A stretch of DNA of 64,000 nucleotides from Liopterus haemorrhoidalis. Its lineage: Eukaryota; Arthropoda; Insecta; Coleoptera; Dytiscidae. The DNA is taken from assembly GCA_963971575.1 (NCBI GenBank), contig OZ020616.1:30484306-30548305 (forward strand), given 5' to 3'. The notes beneath the pieces were generated by a model that had not been told where the DNA came from, searched no databases, and worked only from the letters and a program-made list of their open reading frames with translations. The position numbers and the translations under genes were made by a program. Below are positions 9,176 to 19,179 of the stretch, piece by piece. Position 1 is the first letter of the stretch. Each line of letters opens with the position of its first letter.

Positions 9176-10091
9176 CAAGGTGTCTCAAAAGAAATTTTAT
9201 ATTTATTTAGCTTACTGCGTGAACGCAACATATCCGAGGGGCGCGGGGGTTATGTCAATCGGTAGCCTGGCTCTTGGGAATTCAGTCGCTATGGAGCGTT
9301 TCTCGGGAGCAGACCGCGCGTTATGCGTGCGAGAGTTTTACAAAAACGGTGATTCGGCGACTGTAGCGCGTAGAAAATTCTGCAGTATTCGATATTTTCG
9401 CCACTTAAATGATACGCCAAGCATTCCTCTAATTCGACATTGGGTTAAAAAGTTTGAAGAGCCTGGTACAACGCTGGATAAATCAAAATCAGGGCGACCT
9501 AGATAATCAAGAACGGTAGAAAACGTGGAGAATGTTAATCAGTCTGTTCGTGACGACCCGAACCTTTCAATTCGGAAGCGCGCAAGTGCTTTAAATGTGC
9601 ATAGATCATCATTACATCGCATTATGCACAAAGACCTAAAGCTGCACCCCTACAAAATTTAATTGGTGCAAGAATTAAAGCCCCAAGATGCCAGTCAGAG
9701 GCTTAATTCTCAGGCAAATTGATCTCCCGGAGAGGTGACATAAATTAGCCTCCACGCAGTCCAGATTTAACCCCTATGGACTTTTTCCTATGGGGTTATC
9801 TTAAATCTAAAGTTTACGCCAATAAACCTACTTCACTGGCGCATTTGAAAGAAAATATCCGTCACGAAATGGCAGCCATCCCTGAGTCCACCTGCCGAGA
9901 CGTCATAAGTAATTTTACTGTTCGATTAAATGAGTGCCGAGAACGCGAGGGTCTACATTTAGACGATATTATTTTTAAGAAATAAATCCCCAAAAAGTGT
10001 ATTTTAATAATTAATAAACATTTTTTCTATATACGGCTTACTTTTTTTTTAATCGATCCACTAAATATAAAATTTCTTTTGAGACACTTTG
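9176..10091 (+). mobile_element. Tc1/mariner-type element, 916 bp, internally deleted
   Basis: Terminal inverted repeats of about 31 bp with one mismatch start CAAGGTGTCTCAAAAGAAAT at 9176 and end with the inverse at 10091. TA flanks both ends (9174-9175, 10092-10093). The interior encodes the N-terminal DNA-binding part and the C-terminal part of a transposase on the plus strand, with the catalytic middle deleted. Complete ends plus a missing core indicate a formerly trans-mobilised deletion derivative. Confidence 0.93.
9291..9985 (+). pseudogene. Transposase remnant (HTH plus C-terminal DDE end)
   Basis: The ATG at 9291 starts MERFSGADRALCVREFYKNG, followed by PSIPLIRHWVKKFEEPGTTL and GRPR. 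This is a helix-turn-helix of the DUF4817 type found in insect Tc1/mariner transposases. A stop follows at 9504. Coding-like text (VRDDPNLSIRKRASALNVHR) continues to about 9660. After a deletion, 9776-9985 gives MDFFLWGYLKSKVYANKP and GLHLDDIIFKK, the end of the DDE domain, where the D of 'MDFFLWG' corresponds to the third acidic position. The upstream aspartates are missing, so it is inactive. Confidence 0.85.
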
Positions 10092-10093
10092 TA

Positions 10094-10945
10094 TATGTAC
10101 TTCTAGCCTAGTTCCAGCCTAATTCTAATTTAAACTGGTGGAATTATTCGAAATATAACAAAAAAAAAAATAATATATAATATAAAAATAATTAATTTTA
10201 CAGGTATTATTTATTCATTTTCAACTTAACTGTATGCTAAACTAATCAGAAACAAGATCATAAAGTTCCTATCTCCAATAAATTCTTAAAATTCTGTATA
10301 TTCTTTGTTGAAATGAACTATATACTTTTTTTTACATCTTGTTTAAAATATGCACATTTTCTGCATATTTTGCATGATTATCTCCATTTTTTAAATTCAT
10401 TATAAAGCAATGACATTACACTTATTGTACTGGCAGTCATAAACGTAATTCAATCACATTTTAATTTGATAATAAAAAAGATTAAATGATAGCAAATGAT
10501 GACACATTTTTTCAGATTCATATGAGTTATTGTTCGCAATCGTACTAATATAAATCAAGTGGATAATTCAATTTCTGGCCCGTAATTTAGTTCTGTGTAA
10601 GCATAAACGTTATTCATTTCATGGATGAATGAATACCAAAATTTAAAGAAAAATAACTGGGCTTTGATCTACTTACCGAACTTATTGTTCATTTGAAGGT
10701 TCATTTTGTAATGGATAACGATTGGAAATTTCCCAATTAATCGCGCTATTGAATAAACGACATAAAATAGTCCGTAAACAAAGAGATCGGTAAAAGTTCT
10801 ACATTTTGTGAATTTAGTTTTTAATTTATAATATAATTTTTGTTTAAAATTTTCTTTGTAGTTTATTATAATCTAGTCAGATATCTTAAAATGAATACTA
10901 ATATGAGTTTCGGCAGAATATAAAATCTTGCACTATAAAACAAAA
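10094..10945. other. No gene recognised
   Basis: AT-rich sequence with poly-A tracts. No feature is supported on either strand. Confidence 0.4.
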
Positions 10946-10949
10946 ATTT

Positions 10950-11170
10950 TAAACGTTTATGCTACCAGCAATCACGTATGCTTTAGGAACTTATCAAACT
11001 TTCAAAGACAAAACTGAGAGTTCATCAAAGAGCCATAGAGCAATTAATGCTGGGTGTAATTCTTTGACATGAAATATAAATCCGTAGATGCGCAATAAGA
11101 CCAGCTTCATTGATGTTGCGGAATTTGACCGAATCCGATGATTATCATCAAGCTAAGCTGCTATTATAGA
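10950..11170 (+). pseudogene. RTE-like LINE fragment
   Basis: Across one frameshift the plus strand reads TFMLPAITYALGTYQTFK, then TKLRVHQRAIEQLMLGV and IRRCAIRPASLM. This follows the post-RT pattern of LINE ORF2 proteins ('VLPALTYG.ETW ... L...QRAMER.MLG..L.D.IR...IR..T...D'). It is short, with stops, and truncated at both ends. Confidence 0.65.
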
Positions 11171-11499
11171 AATTCGGAAAATATTAAACAAACTATGTGT
11201 AATTGTTTTTTAGTATTTCTTTCGTCTAACTAGTTCCTTTTAGGATTAGTTAGATTCTTTTTTTTTACTTATCAGCTAGTTTCAAATGCAAAGCTTTCGT
11301 CCCACAACCTTTAACCTAGAGTTGGTAATCAAAAAAATTTAAAAACTAGATAATACATCTTGATATGAACCAGAGCAGTTCAACAGGAGTTTTCGAAAGA
11401 TTGAAGTTTTTGTATTTTTTTAAAAAATATTATTTTATTAAATAAGCATATAATTGAGCCTATATTGCACCCAAGCCATAGGGAAACGTTGTAAGCAAT

Positions 11500-11715
11500 C
11501 GAGTGTAATTCTGAACGTCAATTGTTAAACTTCAGAACCTACGTCATAAAGATGGGTACCAAATCATCAGCTGATTGTAATTTACAACAATGTTCGAATT
11601 ATTATTATTTATTGTTTATTTATTCTAACTTATAAATAACATTCTAATTATAAATATGGGGCGTGTGAGGCGCAAATAGCCATCGTTGCTGAGTGCTAAA
11701 CATTTTAACGAACTA
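11500..11715 (-). repeat. Interspersed repeat family 'TTAGTTAAAATTT', copy 2
   Basis: Reverse orientation relative to 22680-22915. It shares the GACGTAGGTTCTGAAGTTTAAC block, CAATCAGCTGATG, a TATAAGTTA block, and the GCGCCTCACAC and CTCAGCAACGATGG blocks, in matching order. This is the longest pair of the four copies. Confidence 0.6.
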
Positions 11716-12950
11716 ACTTATTAAATAAAAACTTGCAGTGTAAAAAGGCGTTCATTATGTAGGGTATTAAATAAAACCTTTTAGTAAATAGAATAACAGA
11801 CGATATATGATATTCAGAATATTATTCATTTTGATGTGCAGAACAGGAATTGGACATCTCAAGCGCATGTGGCACGTAGATGACTTGAACCTGTTCTTTT
11901 TTTTTGTGTAGGGACCAGTTCGCTAACAACGCTTTGTAGCGTAATTAAAAGTGTTTTTAGCTAGGTCCAAAATGCCAGCGATATTCGAATACTGGCTATC
12001 TTCGTGCAATGACTAAGCTCATGCAAAGTTTTCGGGTCGCATTTTAATTTTATTTCACGATAAAACACTTGTAAGGGTAGAAATCCGTAAGATGGGTAGC
12101 TAATAGCTAAAATTTTATTTAATAATGAGTTATTTGTGACAAAATACTTTTACGGTACATGCTATCATGTACTTTTCGTTCAAGCATGCATTTTTATTGT
12201 TACAACTTGTGTAGTAAGCAAGAAAAAAAATTACATATTTTGCGAAAACCTGAACTGTGAAAAAATTCACACTTCACATCGGTTTTTACTACTATAAACA
12301 CTAGCATTTATTTAGCGTTTGCTTAAACTAAACTGTGGAAGCATTTATATCGCATTATCTTAGTAAACCCCGTTTCGTCTGTATTCGTGCTTGATTCAGA
12401 CTTAATTGCTATTGTTAAATGTTACTCAGTTTTACATTTTCTAGGAAAACTAATTTGTCAAGTAATCATAACTCTACGCACGAACAAATTATCTCTGACG
12501 TCTAGCTGAAGAAGACTATGAATATTAAAAATGAGAATAAAACAAAATGTTCTTAACTTATTTCATTTCACTAGATTTTCGCAATAAACTAAACAATTGG
12601 GTACTGATTTACTGTGTATCCTTAGTTTTTGTTCATCCAGAACTATTGTATCACATTGTATTCTCGAAGAAGGCTTGTGCAAGATTGTATTCTCAACCCA
12701 TTAAAATGCAATATTGCTTTCGGTACTCTTATATTCTTAAAATACGATCTGACTTTCTATCTGTTTTAATGGCTTTAATAAAATTATTTGCATTTTAAGT
12801 GACGATATTTCTTAAAGCTGGCAAAGCTCCATACCCACATATTGAACAAACACCTTTTGGAATGTTTCACGTTACATATGTTGTAATTATGTATTCTGGT
12901 TAAAATATACTTTTATAAATTTATTCTTATTAAAAAACTATTTAATAACT
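11716..12950. other. No gene recognised
   Basis: AT-rich. An 83-codon plus-strand ORF at 12547-12798 has no recognisable motif and no supporting signals, so I do not call it a gene. Confidence 0.4.
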
Positions 12951-12957
12951 TAAACCA

Positions 12958-13090
12958 GTGGTCCCCAACATCTTTGAAAAGTATTCTAGTATTGGTATTT
13001 TGACCTCCGGGGACTGGTCGCTCGTGCGCAAGAAGCATTAACCTGAATACGAAATATTTCGGCCTTTCCAATTAATTGCCCTTTTCCCCC
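12958..13090 (+). repeat. hAT-like left end, partner not found
   Basis: CAGTGGTCCCCAACATCTTTG resembles the left terminus of hAT/Charlie-type elements and is followed by a GGGGACTGGTCGC block. No matching right terminus or 8-bp duplication was found. Confidence 0.4.
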
Positions 13091-13273
13091 TTTTTTGTGA
13101 TAACGAATAATTAATACTGAAATATTTTTGCAATAATAATTTGTTATTGTAATGTTGTTATTATTATCTGTCTCATTTTGTAATACGAAACTAACAGGGA
13201 AACTTCATTTTTTATGTTGTATATTTAAAATATCATCTTAGAGTGGTAATTCTGAAGTGGCACCTTTCAAATA

Positions 13274-13350
13274 TTTGACATGTCAATCACAATTTTGATA
13301 TGGCAATTACAATTTTGACATGTCAATTGCAATTTTGACATTTTAGCTGC
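13274..13350. repeat. 20-bp tandem repeat, about 3.5 units
   Basis: Units beginning TTTGACATGTCAATYRCAAT start at 13274, 13294 and 13314, with a partial unit at 13334. Each contains TGACATGTCA, itself a palindrome, in two of the units. Confidence 0.8.
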
Positions 13351-13699
13351 CAACATGTAACATGAAATAATCACAAAGCTCGTTACAATTTGAGAAAATA
13401 AAAATTCAGTTTAGTTCCGTTTTAACATAATAAACAAAGTATACAGAAAAAGAAAAATTAGATATGACTAAAAACAAAAATCTTTATCCTACATCTTTAA
13501 TCTGTTAATACTAGTAATGTTAATTAAATTTTTAACTGGAAAGCATGAAGGAAACCGTGTAAAACCGGTATTGAATTTTCATTTTCCTTAACGAACAGAG
13601 AACAAAATGTCGTTCCTGTTTTCGTGCTTTAAAAAATTCTGGTAGTATGGTATTTTGCTTTCGTTTTTGGATTGTTCTCATCCTTGATAAAAATGTAAC

Positions 13700-13770
13700 C
13701 AAAGAGTCGGGAGTCGATAACTTTTTCCGACTCCTGACTCCGACTCCCACTCCCCATCCCTGCTTATATC
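13700..13770 (-). repeat. GGAGTC hexamer-like repeat
   Basis: Read on the minus strand this is an irregular array of GGAGTC/GGGAGTC words following a GGGATGGGGAGTGGG start. A related array lies at 59185-59300. The overlapping ORFs are low-complexity artefacts. Confidence 0.6.
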
Positions 13771-13946
13771 GCTACTCCCAGGACATAAGGTGATAAGTCC
13801 ACTTTTTTTCATTATTGACATTGGAACAGTTTTGAAAACAGTTTTGCCAGAACATAAGTGAATTATTCCTATAATATGCCACGTGCAAATGAGACTGAAA
13901 AGACAGTATATTTTAGAAATTTCGTTTGCGAAAACAGTTATAAGTA

Positions 13947-15056
13947 CACAGGGTGTTTGTTTGAAACGCCGCACCTCGAATGACTCCTTTATTTTAAGAG
14001 ATACAAAAAATTCTTCAGAAGCGAAATTAAACTAGAAAAAAGGGCCCACGTAAGAATTATAATAGGAATTCTGCATCACTTCCGGTTTCAGCGGTAATTG
14101 TTTCAACTTCTTATCTAGCATAGAGAATCGGTAATTAATCGTTTTTTTTTTTTCTTGAAAGTACATTAAATGATCTTTACAATGATATCAAAATATTATA
14201 CTTTAATTTTAACCATTTCAAAATGGCGACCATTTATTTACAAAATAATAAATAACATAATACAAAGTTAAACATAGCAAGCTTTGAAAATGATTTTGTT
14301 ACATAAGAAAACCAAATTAAACCTGCAAATTTTCTTGCCTGTTAGTACGAGTTTGATATTAAAGGTGATAACATCAAATCATTAGTAATTATGGTTTACG
14401 TACGTTATTCAAATGAAGAAATGACAGATATATTCGAGGAATGTCAAATAAATTCTGTTAGGGCCCAGCAACTCTACCAAGAAAGGTATCCTGACGGTAA
14501 AGGTTAGCAGACTTAGAACATAGGGTAAGAATAACCATCAGGGAAATTCAGGAGTATACCGTTCTAAATGTAATGGACGAGTTTTTATTACGAATGAGAA
14601 AATGTGTGGATAACAACGGCGGTCATATTGAACATTCCTTATAGTTTATTACTATTTTATTAATTTTAGTCATATTTTGTTCTATTATTTTTCCTACTTA
14701 CATAATGTTATATCTTTTTAAAATTTACGTTCTACGATTTTTATGTTAATTATTATTTTGTAAATAAATGGTCGCCATTTGGAAATGGCTAAAATTAAAG
14801 TATGATATTTTGATATCGTTGTAAAGCTGATTTAATGTACTAATGTAATGCTGAAAATAAATAAATAAATTACCGATTCCCTATGCTAGATAAAAAATTT
14901 AAACAATTTCCGCTGAAACCGAAAGTGATGCAGAATTCTTATTATAAGTCTTAAGCGGGCCCTTCTGTCTAGTTTAATTTCTCTTCTGAATAATTTTTGG
15001 TATCTTTTAAAATAAATAGAGTTATTCGAGGTGTGGCGTGTCAAACAAACACCTTG
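13947..15056 (+). mobile_element. Tc1/mariner-type element with ~310-bp terminal inverted repeats
   Basis: The left arm (13947 to ~14258) and right arm (~14745 to 15056) are inverted copies over about 310 bp. They share GGTGTTTGTTTGAAACGCC-like ends, GCATCACTTCCGGTTTCAGC-type text and the AAATGGCGACCATTTATTT inner boundary. TA flanks both ends (13945-13946, 15057-15058). The 490-bp centre holds two short remnants of a DUF4817-type transposase. The long inverted arms and tiny coding core show a deletion derivative that can no longer move itself. Confidence 0.92.
14391..14643 (+). pseudogene. DUF4817-type transposase, start and end only
   Basis: The ATG at 14391 opens MVYVRYSNEEMTDIFEECQI, then NSVRAQQLYQERYPDGKG and a stop. 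This fits the N-terminal helix-turn-helix ('YS.EE..DM...YGEC..N...A..LY.ERYP'). The line resumes at about 14518 and ends MRKCVDNNGGHIEHSL-stop, the typical C-terminus ('RL..CI..NGGHFEHLL'). The whole catalytic middle is gone. It lies inside the element at 13947-15056. Confidence 0.75.
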
Positions 15057-15104
15057 TATATAATCTGTAATCTCAAATTATATTTTTTAAATTTCCTGAC
15101 AGTA

Positions 15105-15275
15105 GTGATATTCAGATCAATTCTGTAAAAATTTACTGTGTTGTAACGTTACTACTAGATAAAATATTATAAAAAGTATAATGCCTTTCATTCATGATAG
15201 TAACTGACCTTGCTCATAGTGTTAGATTTAATTCCTATGATCATAGTAACTGAGTTAAAGAATTGGTCAGATAAC
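15105..15275. mobile_element. MITE copy 2 (family of 6125-6285)
   Basis: The reverse complement matches 6125-6285 through the blocks CAGATCAATTCTGTAA, AACGTTAC, TCATGAATGAAAG and GAGCAAGGTCAGTTA. Its termini have drifted more. It lies about 50 bp outside the transposon that ends at 15056. Confidence 0.75.
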
Positions 15276-15550
15276 ACCGGTCAACAGGAATTTTGAGTCT
15301 GGGTTCTACATATCTGATTTTTATTTCTTCCACATTATTAATTAAAGGAAAAATAGTTTTACCCGGAAAAGTTTGCTATTGTAGCTATCAGAATGAAATT
15401 ACGGATTTTAAGAAAATTTCCCTTTTTTCAGACCTTTATTTTATGTAAAAATAATACAAACTTTTGTTATGAATTTGAATCAGTTTTATTTACAAGAATA
15501 GCATTCGAAACAAACAACTACTGTAACAGAATATATAAAAAAGTTTAGAA
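15276..15550. other. No gene recognised
   Basis: AT-rich spacer. No feature is supported. Confidence 0.4.
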
Positions 15551-15554
15551 ATTA

Positions 15555-15983
15555 TTATTTTTCGTATATTCTTCTGTGATTGTATATATTTTCTCGTATT
15601 AGCCCCCAAACATAGTCCCCCATCATACTCTCATTGTATTGCCCCTGATAACGACGTTCAAAGTCCATCACGTCTTGATGAAAACGTTCACCTTGTTCTT
15701 CCGAATAGGCTCCCATGTTATCTTTAAATTGGTCCAAGTACGCATGTAACATATGCACTTTAAGGGACATTCTGCAACCCATGAGTTTAAATTTATCAAG
15801 CATAGTTGCAATAAGCTCTTTGTAATTGTCTGCTCTGTTGTTTCCGAGAAAACCATGAACCACTGCTTTCAGGCTTTCCTTTCATGAGTATTGAGTACCT
15901 GTGAAAATTCGTCACTGGTCATTATTTTCTTGATTTGTGGTCCGACAAAAATAAAGATAGCAAGGATATTTAGTATAACCGCC
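15555..15983 (-). pseudogene. Multicopy arthropod protein family, C-terminal part
   Basis: Minus strand from 15983 reads GGYTKYPCYL, skips a deleted region, then IFVGPQIKKIMTSDEFSQVL and NTHERKA, a stop, VVHGFLGNNRADNYKELIAT, SLKVHMLHAYLD, GAYSEEQGERFHQDVMDFER and MMGDYVWGLIR. These are ordered blocks of an unnamed protein family found in many copies in insect and arachnid genomes (consensus 'SLKVHFLHSHLD ... EEQGERFHQDI...E.RYQG.WN..MMADYCW'). Biochemical function is unknown to me; the copy number suggests spread by a transposon. This copy has a stop and a deletion and is dead. Confidence 0.85.
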
Positions 15984-16222
15984 TATGCAAGACGGTCGGC
16001 ATCTCATGCATTCCTTCTGACTGTCGTCTTTTCATAGACAGTTCTACAAAAAGTTTAAAACCTGCCCTTCTCCACAATGGAAATAAATTTCCATCTCTTC
16101 CTTTGGCTCATTCCGTAATGCTCAAAGAAAATTACGAAAGTGTGAAAATGGTGCTTGAGAGTTTAGAGTATGATGAGTATACCTGGCCAGTGATAGGAGA
16201 TTTTAAGATTTCTGATGGGAAT
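15984..16222 (+). pseudogene. Same family, middle segment, inverted
   Basis: The plus strand reads CIPSDCRLFIDSSTKSLKPA, then LLHNGNKFPSLPLAHSVMLK, ENYESVKMVLESLEYDEYTW and PVIGDFK without a stop. This is the family block that normally precedes GGYTKYPC, but GGYTKYPC is on the opposite strand at 15955-15983. The segment has therefore flipped in place. The right junction is a 12-bp hairpin at 16209-16237. Confidence 0.85.
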
Positions 16223-16237
16223 GCATCCCATCAGAAA
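16209..16237. repeat. 12-bp hairpin at inversion breakpoint
   Basis: TTTCTGATGGGA and its exact inverse TCCCATCAGAAA flank the 5-base loop ATGCA. It lies where the inverted segment meets the minus-strand N-terminal part. Confidence 0.85.
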
Positions 16238-16320
16238 CCCAAACATTCTCTTGTTTTGATAAATTCGCAGCAAATATAGCAGGATGAGTCTACCTCGTGT
16301 TTACAACTTTTTGACGCCAT
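16231..16320 (-). pseudogene. Same family, N-terminal zinc-like part
   Basis: From an ATG at 16318-16320 the minus strand reads MASKSCKHEVDSSCYICCEF then IKTRE. This fits the family N-terminus (C.H..DSFCYVCGEF). It is cut off at the inversion hairpin. The open frame extends upstream to 16419 without clear similarity, so I prefer the inner ATG. Confidence 0.6.
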
Positions 16321-16363
16321 TTTTTGGATCTGCCGCCACACAGAATGCGTTATATCGCTACAA

Positions 16364-16375
16364 TGCGCATGCGCA
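16364..16375. promoter_or_regulatory. NRF1/EWG-like palindrome
   Basis: TGCGCATGCGCA is a perfect match to the YGCGCAYGCGCR consensus of NRF1-type factors. It lies 44 bp upstream of the minus-strand ATG at 16320, in a CpG-rich patch that is rare in this AT-rich window. It may be the promoter that travelled with the gene copy. Inferred from motif only. Confidence 0.4.
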
Positions 16376-16429
16376 TACCGACTAAGAACCACGTAAGTGA
16401 AATGCCACTTGCTTTCCACCCGCTCGTTC

Positions 16430-17390
16430 CCACCCTTACTTAGTATAACGCGCTTCTCCTTATATGGTCATAAAAATAAATAAATATATATTGATCGTTG
16501 TAAAATATACAAAAGCATAGTTTTTCAAAAATAAACGAAGGTTTTAGTTATTTTTCGATATAAAGAAACAGAAAATAGTCATTAAAATAAAAACTCAATT
16601 TTTTTTTTTTTTTTGTTGACCTGTGTAATCTCTGTGTAAAATTTTATATGCAGAATATTTTTGGCGCCCAAAATCTGAGCTTATTTGTTCCTAATATAAG
16701 CAAATGTTTAAGAAATAAAACGTGTAGTACATTCTTAATTCAACGACCTTCAGTATTAGTACAAAGTCCTGTCACGTTTACTCCCTACACCAGATCACAA
16801 GCTCTCCAATTTATTCTCAATCGGCGTTAATTTCTTGTTAAGACTCCCTCTTTTTGCTGTCGCATCTGTCTTATCCTTGCCCATTTTATTCGACAAAAGT
16901 ATGTAATTTTCATCCATTATTAAATCTTGTGGACATTTGTCTACTGGATCAGTGACCTCTTGATATCCATATCCATAGATTTGTCATAAGGATATAGATA
17001 TATCTATATAATATAATAATTTAGATTTGTATTTTATTATTATTATTTATTATAAAATTGTACGAGATGTACTGATTTCTATAGTCCGTTTAAACGTTAG
17101 AATGCAGTACATGGCAAATGGAGTAGTTCTTTTTCATACTCTCTAATGGGATATCCCAGTATTATAATACAATCCTTTTCTTCCTTGGCGAGGTTACCAG
17201 CTGTAAAATGCGCTGATCGTTGAAAACACAGTATATATTTAGCAGTTAATATTTAATAATTTATCTATATGATGTTAAATAAGTTATTAAAGGTGTCCAA
17301 ATACATACTTAGTTATGATAAATGTATATTAGGCCTTATTTTGACGTTTTACTGTGGAGGCTATATCTTTTTTTGCAAAATAAAATGATG
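16430..17390. other. No gene recognised
   Basis: AT-rich, with a TATC/GATA-rich patch at about 16960-17010. A 60-codon ORF at 16648 has no recognisable motif. Confidence 0.4.
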
Positions 17391-17520
17391 TCTGCAAAAA
17401 AAAAATCAATTTTTCTCTATTTGTCCGATATTTACACAAAAACGTATGGACAAGTTTTCACGAAATTTGGTACGATGACAGAGTAAAACCAGAATTCGAA
17501 CATAGACTATATGGGATCTT

Positions 17521-17732
17521 TTTTTTTAAATTTATTTATTTTACGTCGGCCTATTTCTGCAACGGGGCTAATCGCTGATGCCCATGATTGTGAAAATGGG
17601 AGTAATGTAAACATATTATTCTCGCCCGAATAATATCACCAACGAAGGAGGCTCGAACCATCGACCGGACAGTCGTACTGGGTTTCCACCAGTACAAACC
17701 GCACGATTAAATGCGCTCGGCCACTCCGTTGG
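17521..17732 (-). mobile_element. tRNA-derived SINE, 212 bp
   Basis: On the minus strand an A box TGGCCGAGCG and a B box GGTTCGAGCC have tRNA-like spacing, in a head resembling a type II (Leu/Ser) tRNA. The 3' end (lower coordinate) is an A-rich tail. An exact 14-bp target duplication, CTATATGGGATCTT, flanks it at 17507-17520 and 17733-17746. It is inserted in the Helitron-like element. RNA polymerase III transcription is expected from the boxes; mobility would need a LINE partner. Confidence 0.92.
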
Positions 17733-18133
17733 CTATATGGGATCTTAAAATTTTCATTCTAAGGGGGTTTTATGGGATTAAAACTGTTTACTGGGAAACT
17801 GAAAATATCATCCTTTTTATTGACTTAACTGATAAATTAGTTCAACAAAAATTGTTGATAATAAGAAAACAAATATTTTTTGCTCAATGCATTTTTCCAA
17901 TTCAATTAATATTTGGGGAGTTAGGGGATACACCCTAAAACGAAGTTTTTTAAATTTCTCCCTTATTATTGACATGGTAGCAAAAATATATATGGCAAAA
18001 ATTGTTTACAGTAATAAAAAAAATCTATTTTGTACAATGCATTTTCTCAACTGGATGTTTATTGGAGAGTTTAGTGGTATACCCTATAACTAAAATCAAG
18101 AAAATTTCACTTATTATTTACATTATCAAAAAT

Positions 18134-18455
18134 CAGCTATGGCCACCACAGGACCGACCGCCATCACGAAGTACTTGTTTCATTTATGCTGCTTTATAAA
18201 AAAAAATTCTAAAATAAAAGTTGTTAGTTATTGCTTTTATAGCAATTTTTGTCGAACAAATTTTTTCGAAATATTTCTCTGTTGTGAAATATTCGCAAAA
18301 ATCTTAAAATCGACACGAGTAACTCGAGTAACCATTTCTAGTTAATCGAATTTTACCAAAAGTTTATCAACTCGTGCCATTAATGTCAAAAGCCTAAATA
18401 TGAAGTTTCACAAAAATCCTTTAAGCAGAATTTGCTCTGCACGTGTACACGGACC

Positions 18456-18494
<39 letters not shown>

Positions 18495-18618
18495 AAACGC
18501 CATGCTAAAAATAGTCAAAATGTTATGTAGGAACCTCAATTCGTGAAGATCCTTCGAAATCTCGAAATGTCAAAATCGGTATGATCACAATACCTCCCTT
18601 ATATAGTTGGCGGTCGGT
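18134..18618 (+). mobile_element. Nested 485-bp repeat with inverted ends and GACA microsatellite
   Basis: Runs from CAGCTATGGCC to GGTCGGT between two copies of AAAAAT. The host sequence rejoins sensibly when one copy is removed. ACCGACCGCCA (18153-18163) and TGGCGGTCGGT (18608-18618) are perfect inverted repeats near and at the ends. A (GACA)n tract lies inside. Related copies lie at 8462-8660 and, inverted, at 50903-51592. No ORF with recognisable content. Class uncertain. Confidence 0.75.
18461..18489. repeat. (ACAG)n microsatellite
   Basis: About seven perfect ACAG units inside the nested repeat. The related copy at 50903-51592 has a TG tract in the corresponding place. Confidence 0.95.
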
Positions 18619-19179
18619 AAAAATGTATATAATACAAATTATTAACAGAAGAAATGACTTTTCTCTGTTCGATGCAGTTTTTAACAAGAAAACTGTTTAC
18701 GGGGCTAAGGGGAGGGTCACCTATAAATTTGAAGTATATAACTTATCATAACGATAATGTATATAAGTAAAGTTGTTCAGAATGAAAAAACGATTCTTCT
18801 CGGTTTAATGTAGTTTTGAATAGGGTGAGTATTTGGGGGACCATGGGGAGCGCTACCTATATACTTTAAATATCTCACTCATTATTTACTTAACTGCAAA
18901 AATATACACAAGAAAAGTAGATTTAGGAGGCTATGGGGAGCGCTTCTTATATATTTGAAATGTATCACTTATTATTTACGTAACAGCAAAATATATATAA
19001 GAAAATTTAATGAAGAAATGATTATTCTCTGTTCAATGTAGTTTTTAATAAATATTGGGGGGGGCGGATATGGTAGCGCTACATATATACTTCAAATATA
19101 TAATTTATCATAATCATTTATCAGCAAAAATGTATTTAACAAAAACCGTACGAAGTACGAATACATCAGCTAGTGCTCT

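Larger units (their letters stand above)
17391..19174 (+). mobile_element. Helitron-like element, family B, with two nested insertions
   Basis: It starts TCTGCAAAAA (17391) and ends with a small hairpin, GTAC-GAA-GTAC, then AATACATCAGCTAGT. This is the TC...CTAGT arrangement with a 3' hairpin seen in insect Helitron/Helentron-type non-autonomous elements. The interior repeats a ~140-180-bp unit containing CTCACTTATTATTTACTTAA and GGGGAG words. There is no Rep/helicase coding sequence. A SINE (17521-17732) and a 485-bp repeat (18134-18618) are inserted in it. Related copies lie at 38230-38545, 60375-61131 and 26862-26941. Confidence 0.7.

Noticed and set aside
17521..17732. Functional tRNA gene
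   Set aside because: A and B boxes are present, but the cloverleaf does not close and an A-rich tail plus target duplication identify a SINE.
17711..18345. Four overlapping plus-strand ORFs
   Set aside because: They fall in a non-coding Helitron-like repeat and cross a SINE border and a nested insertion.
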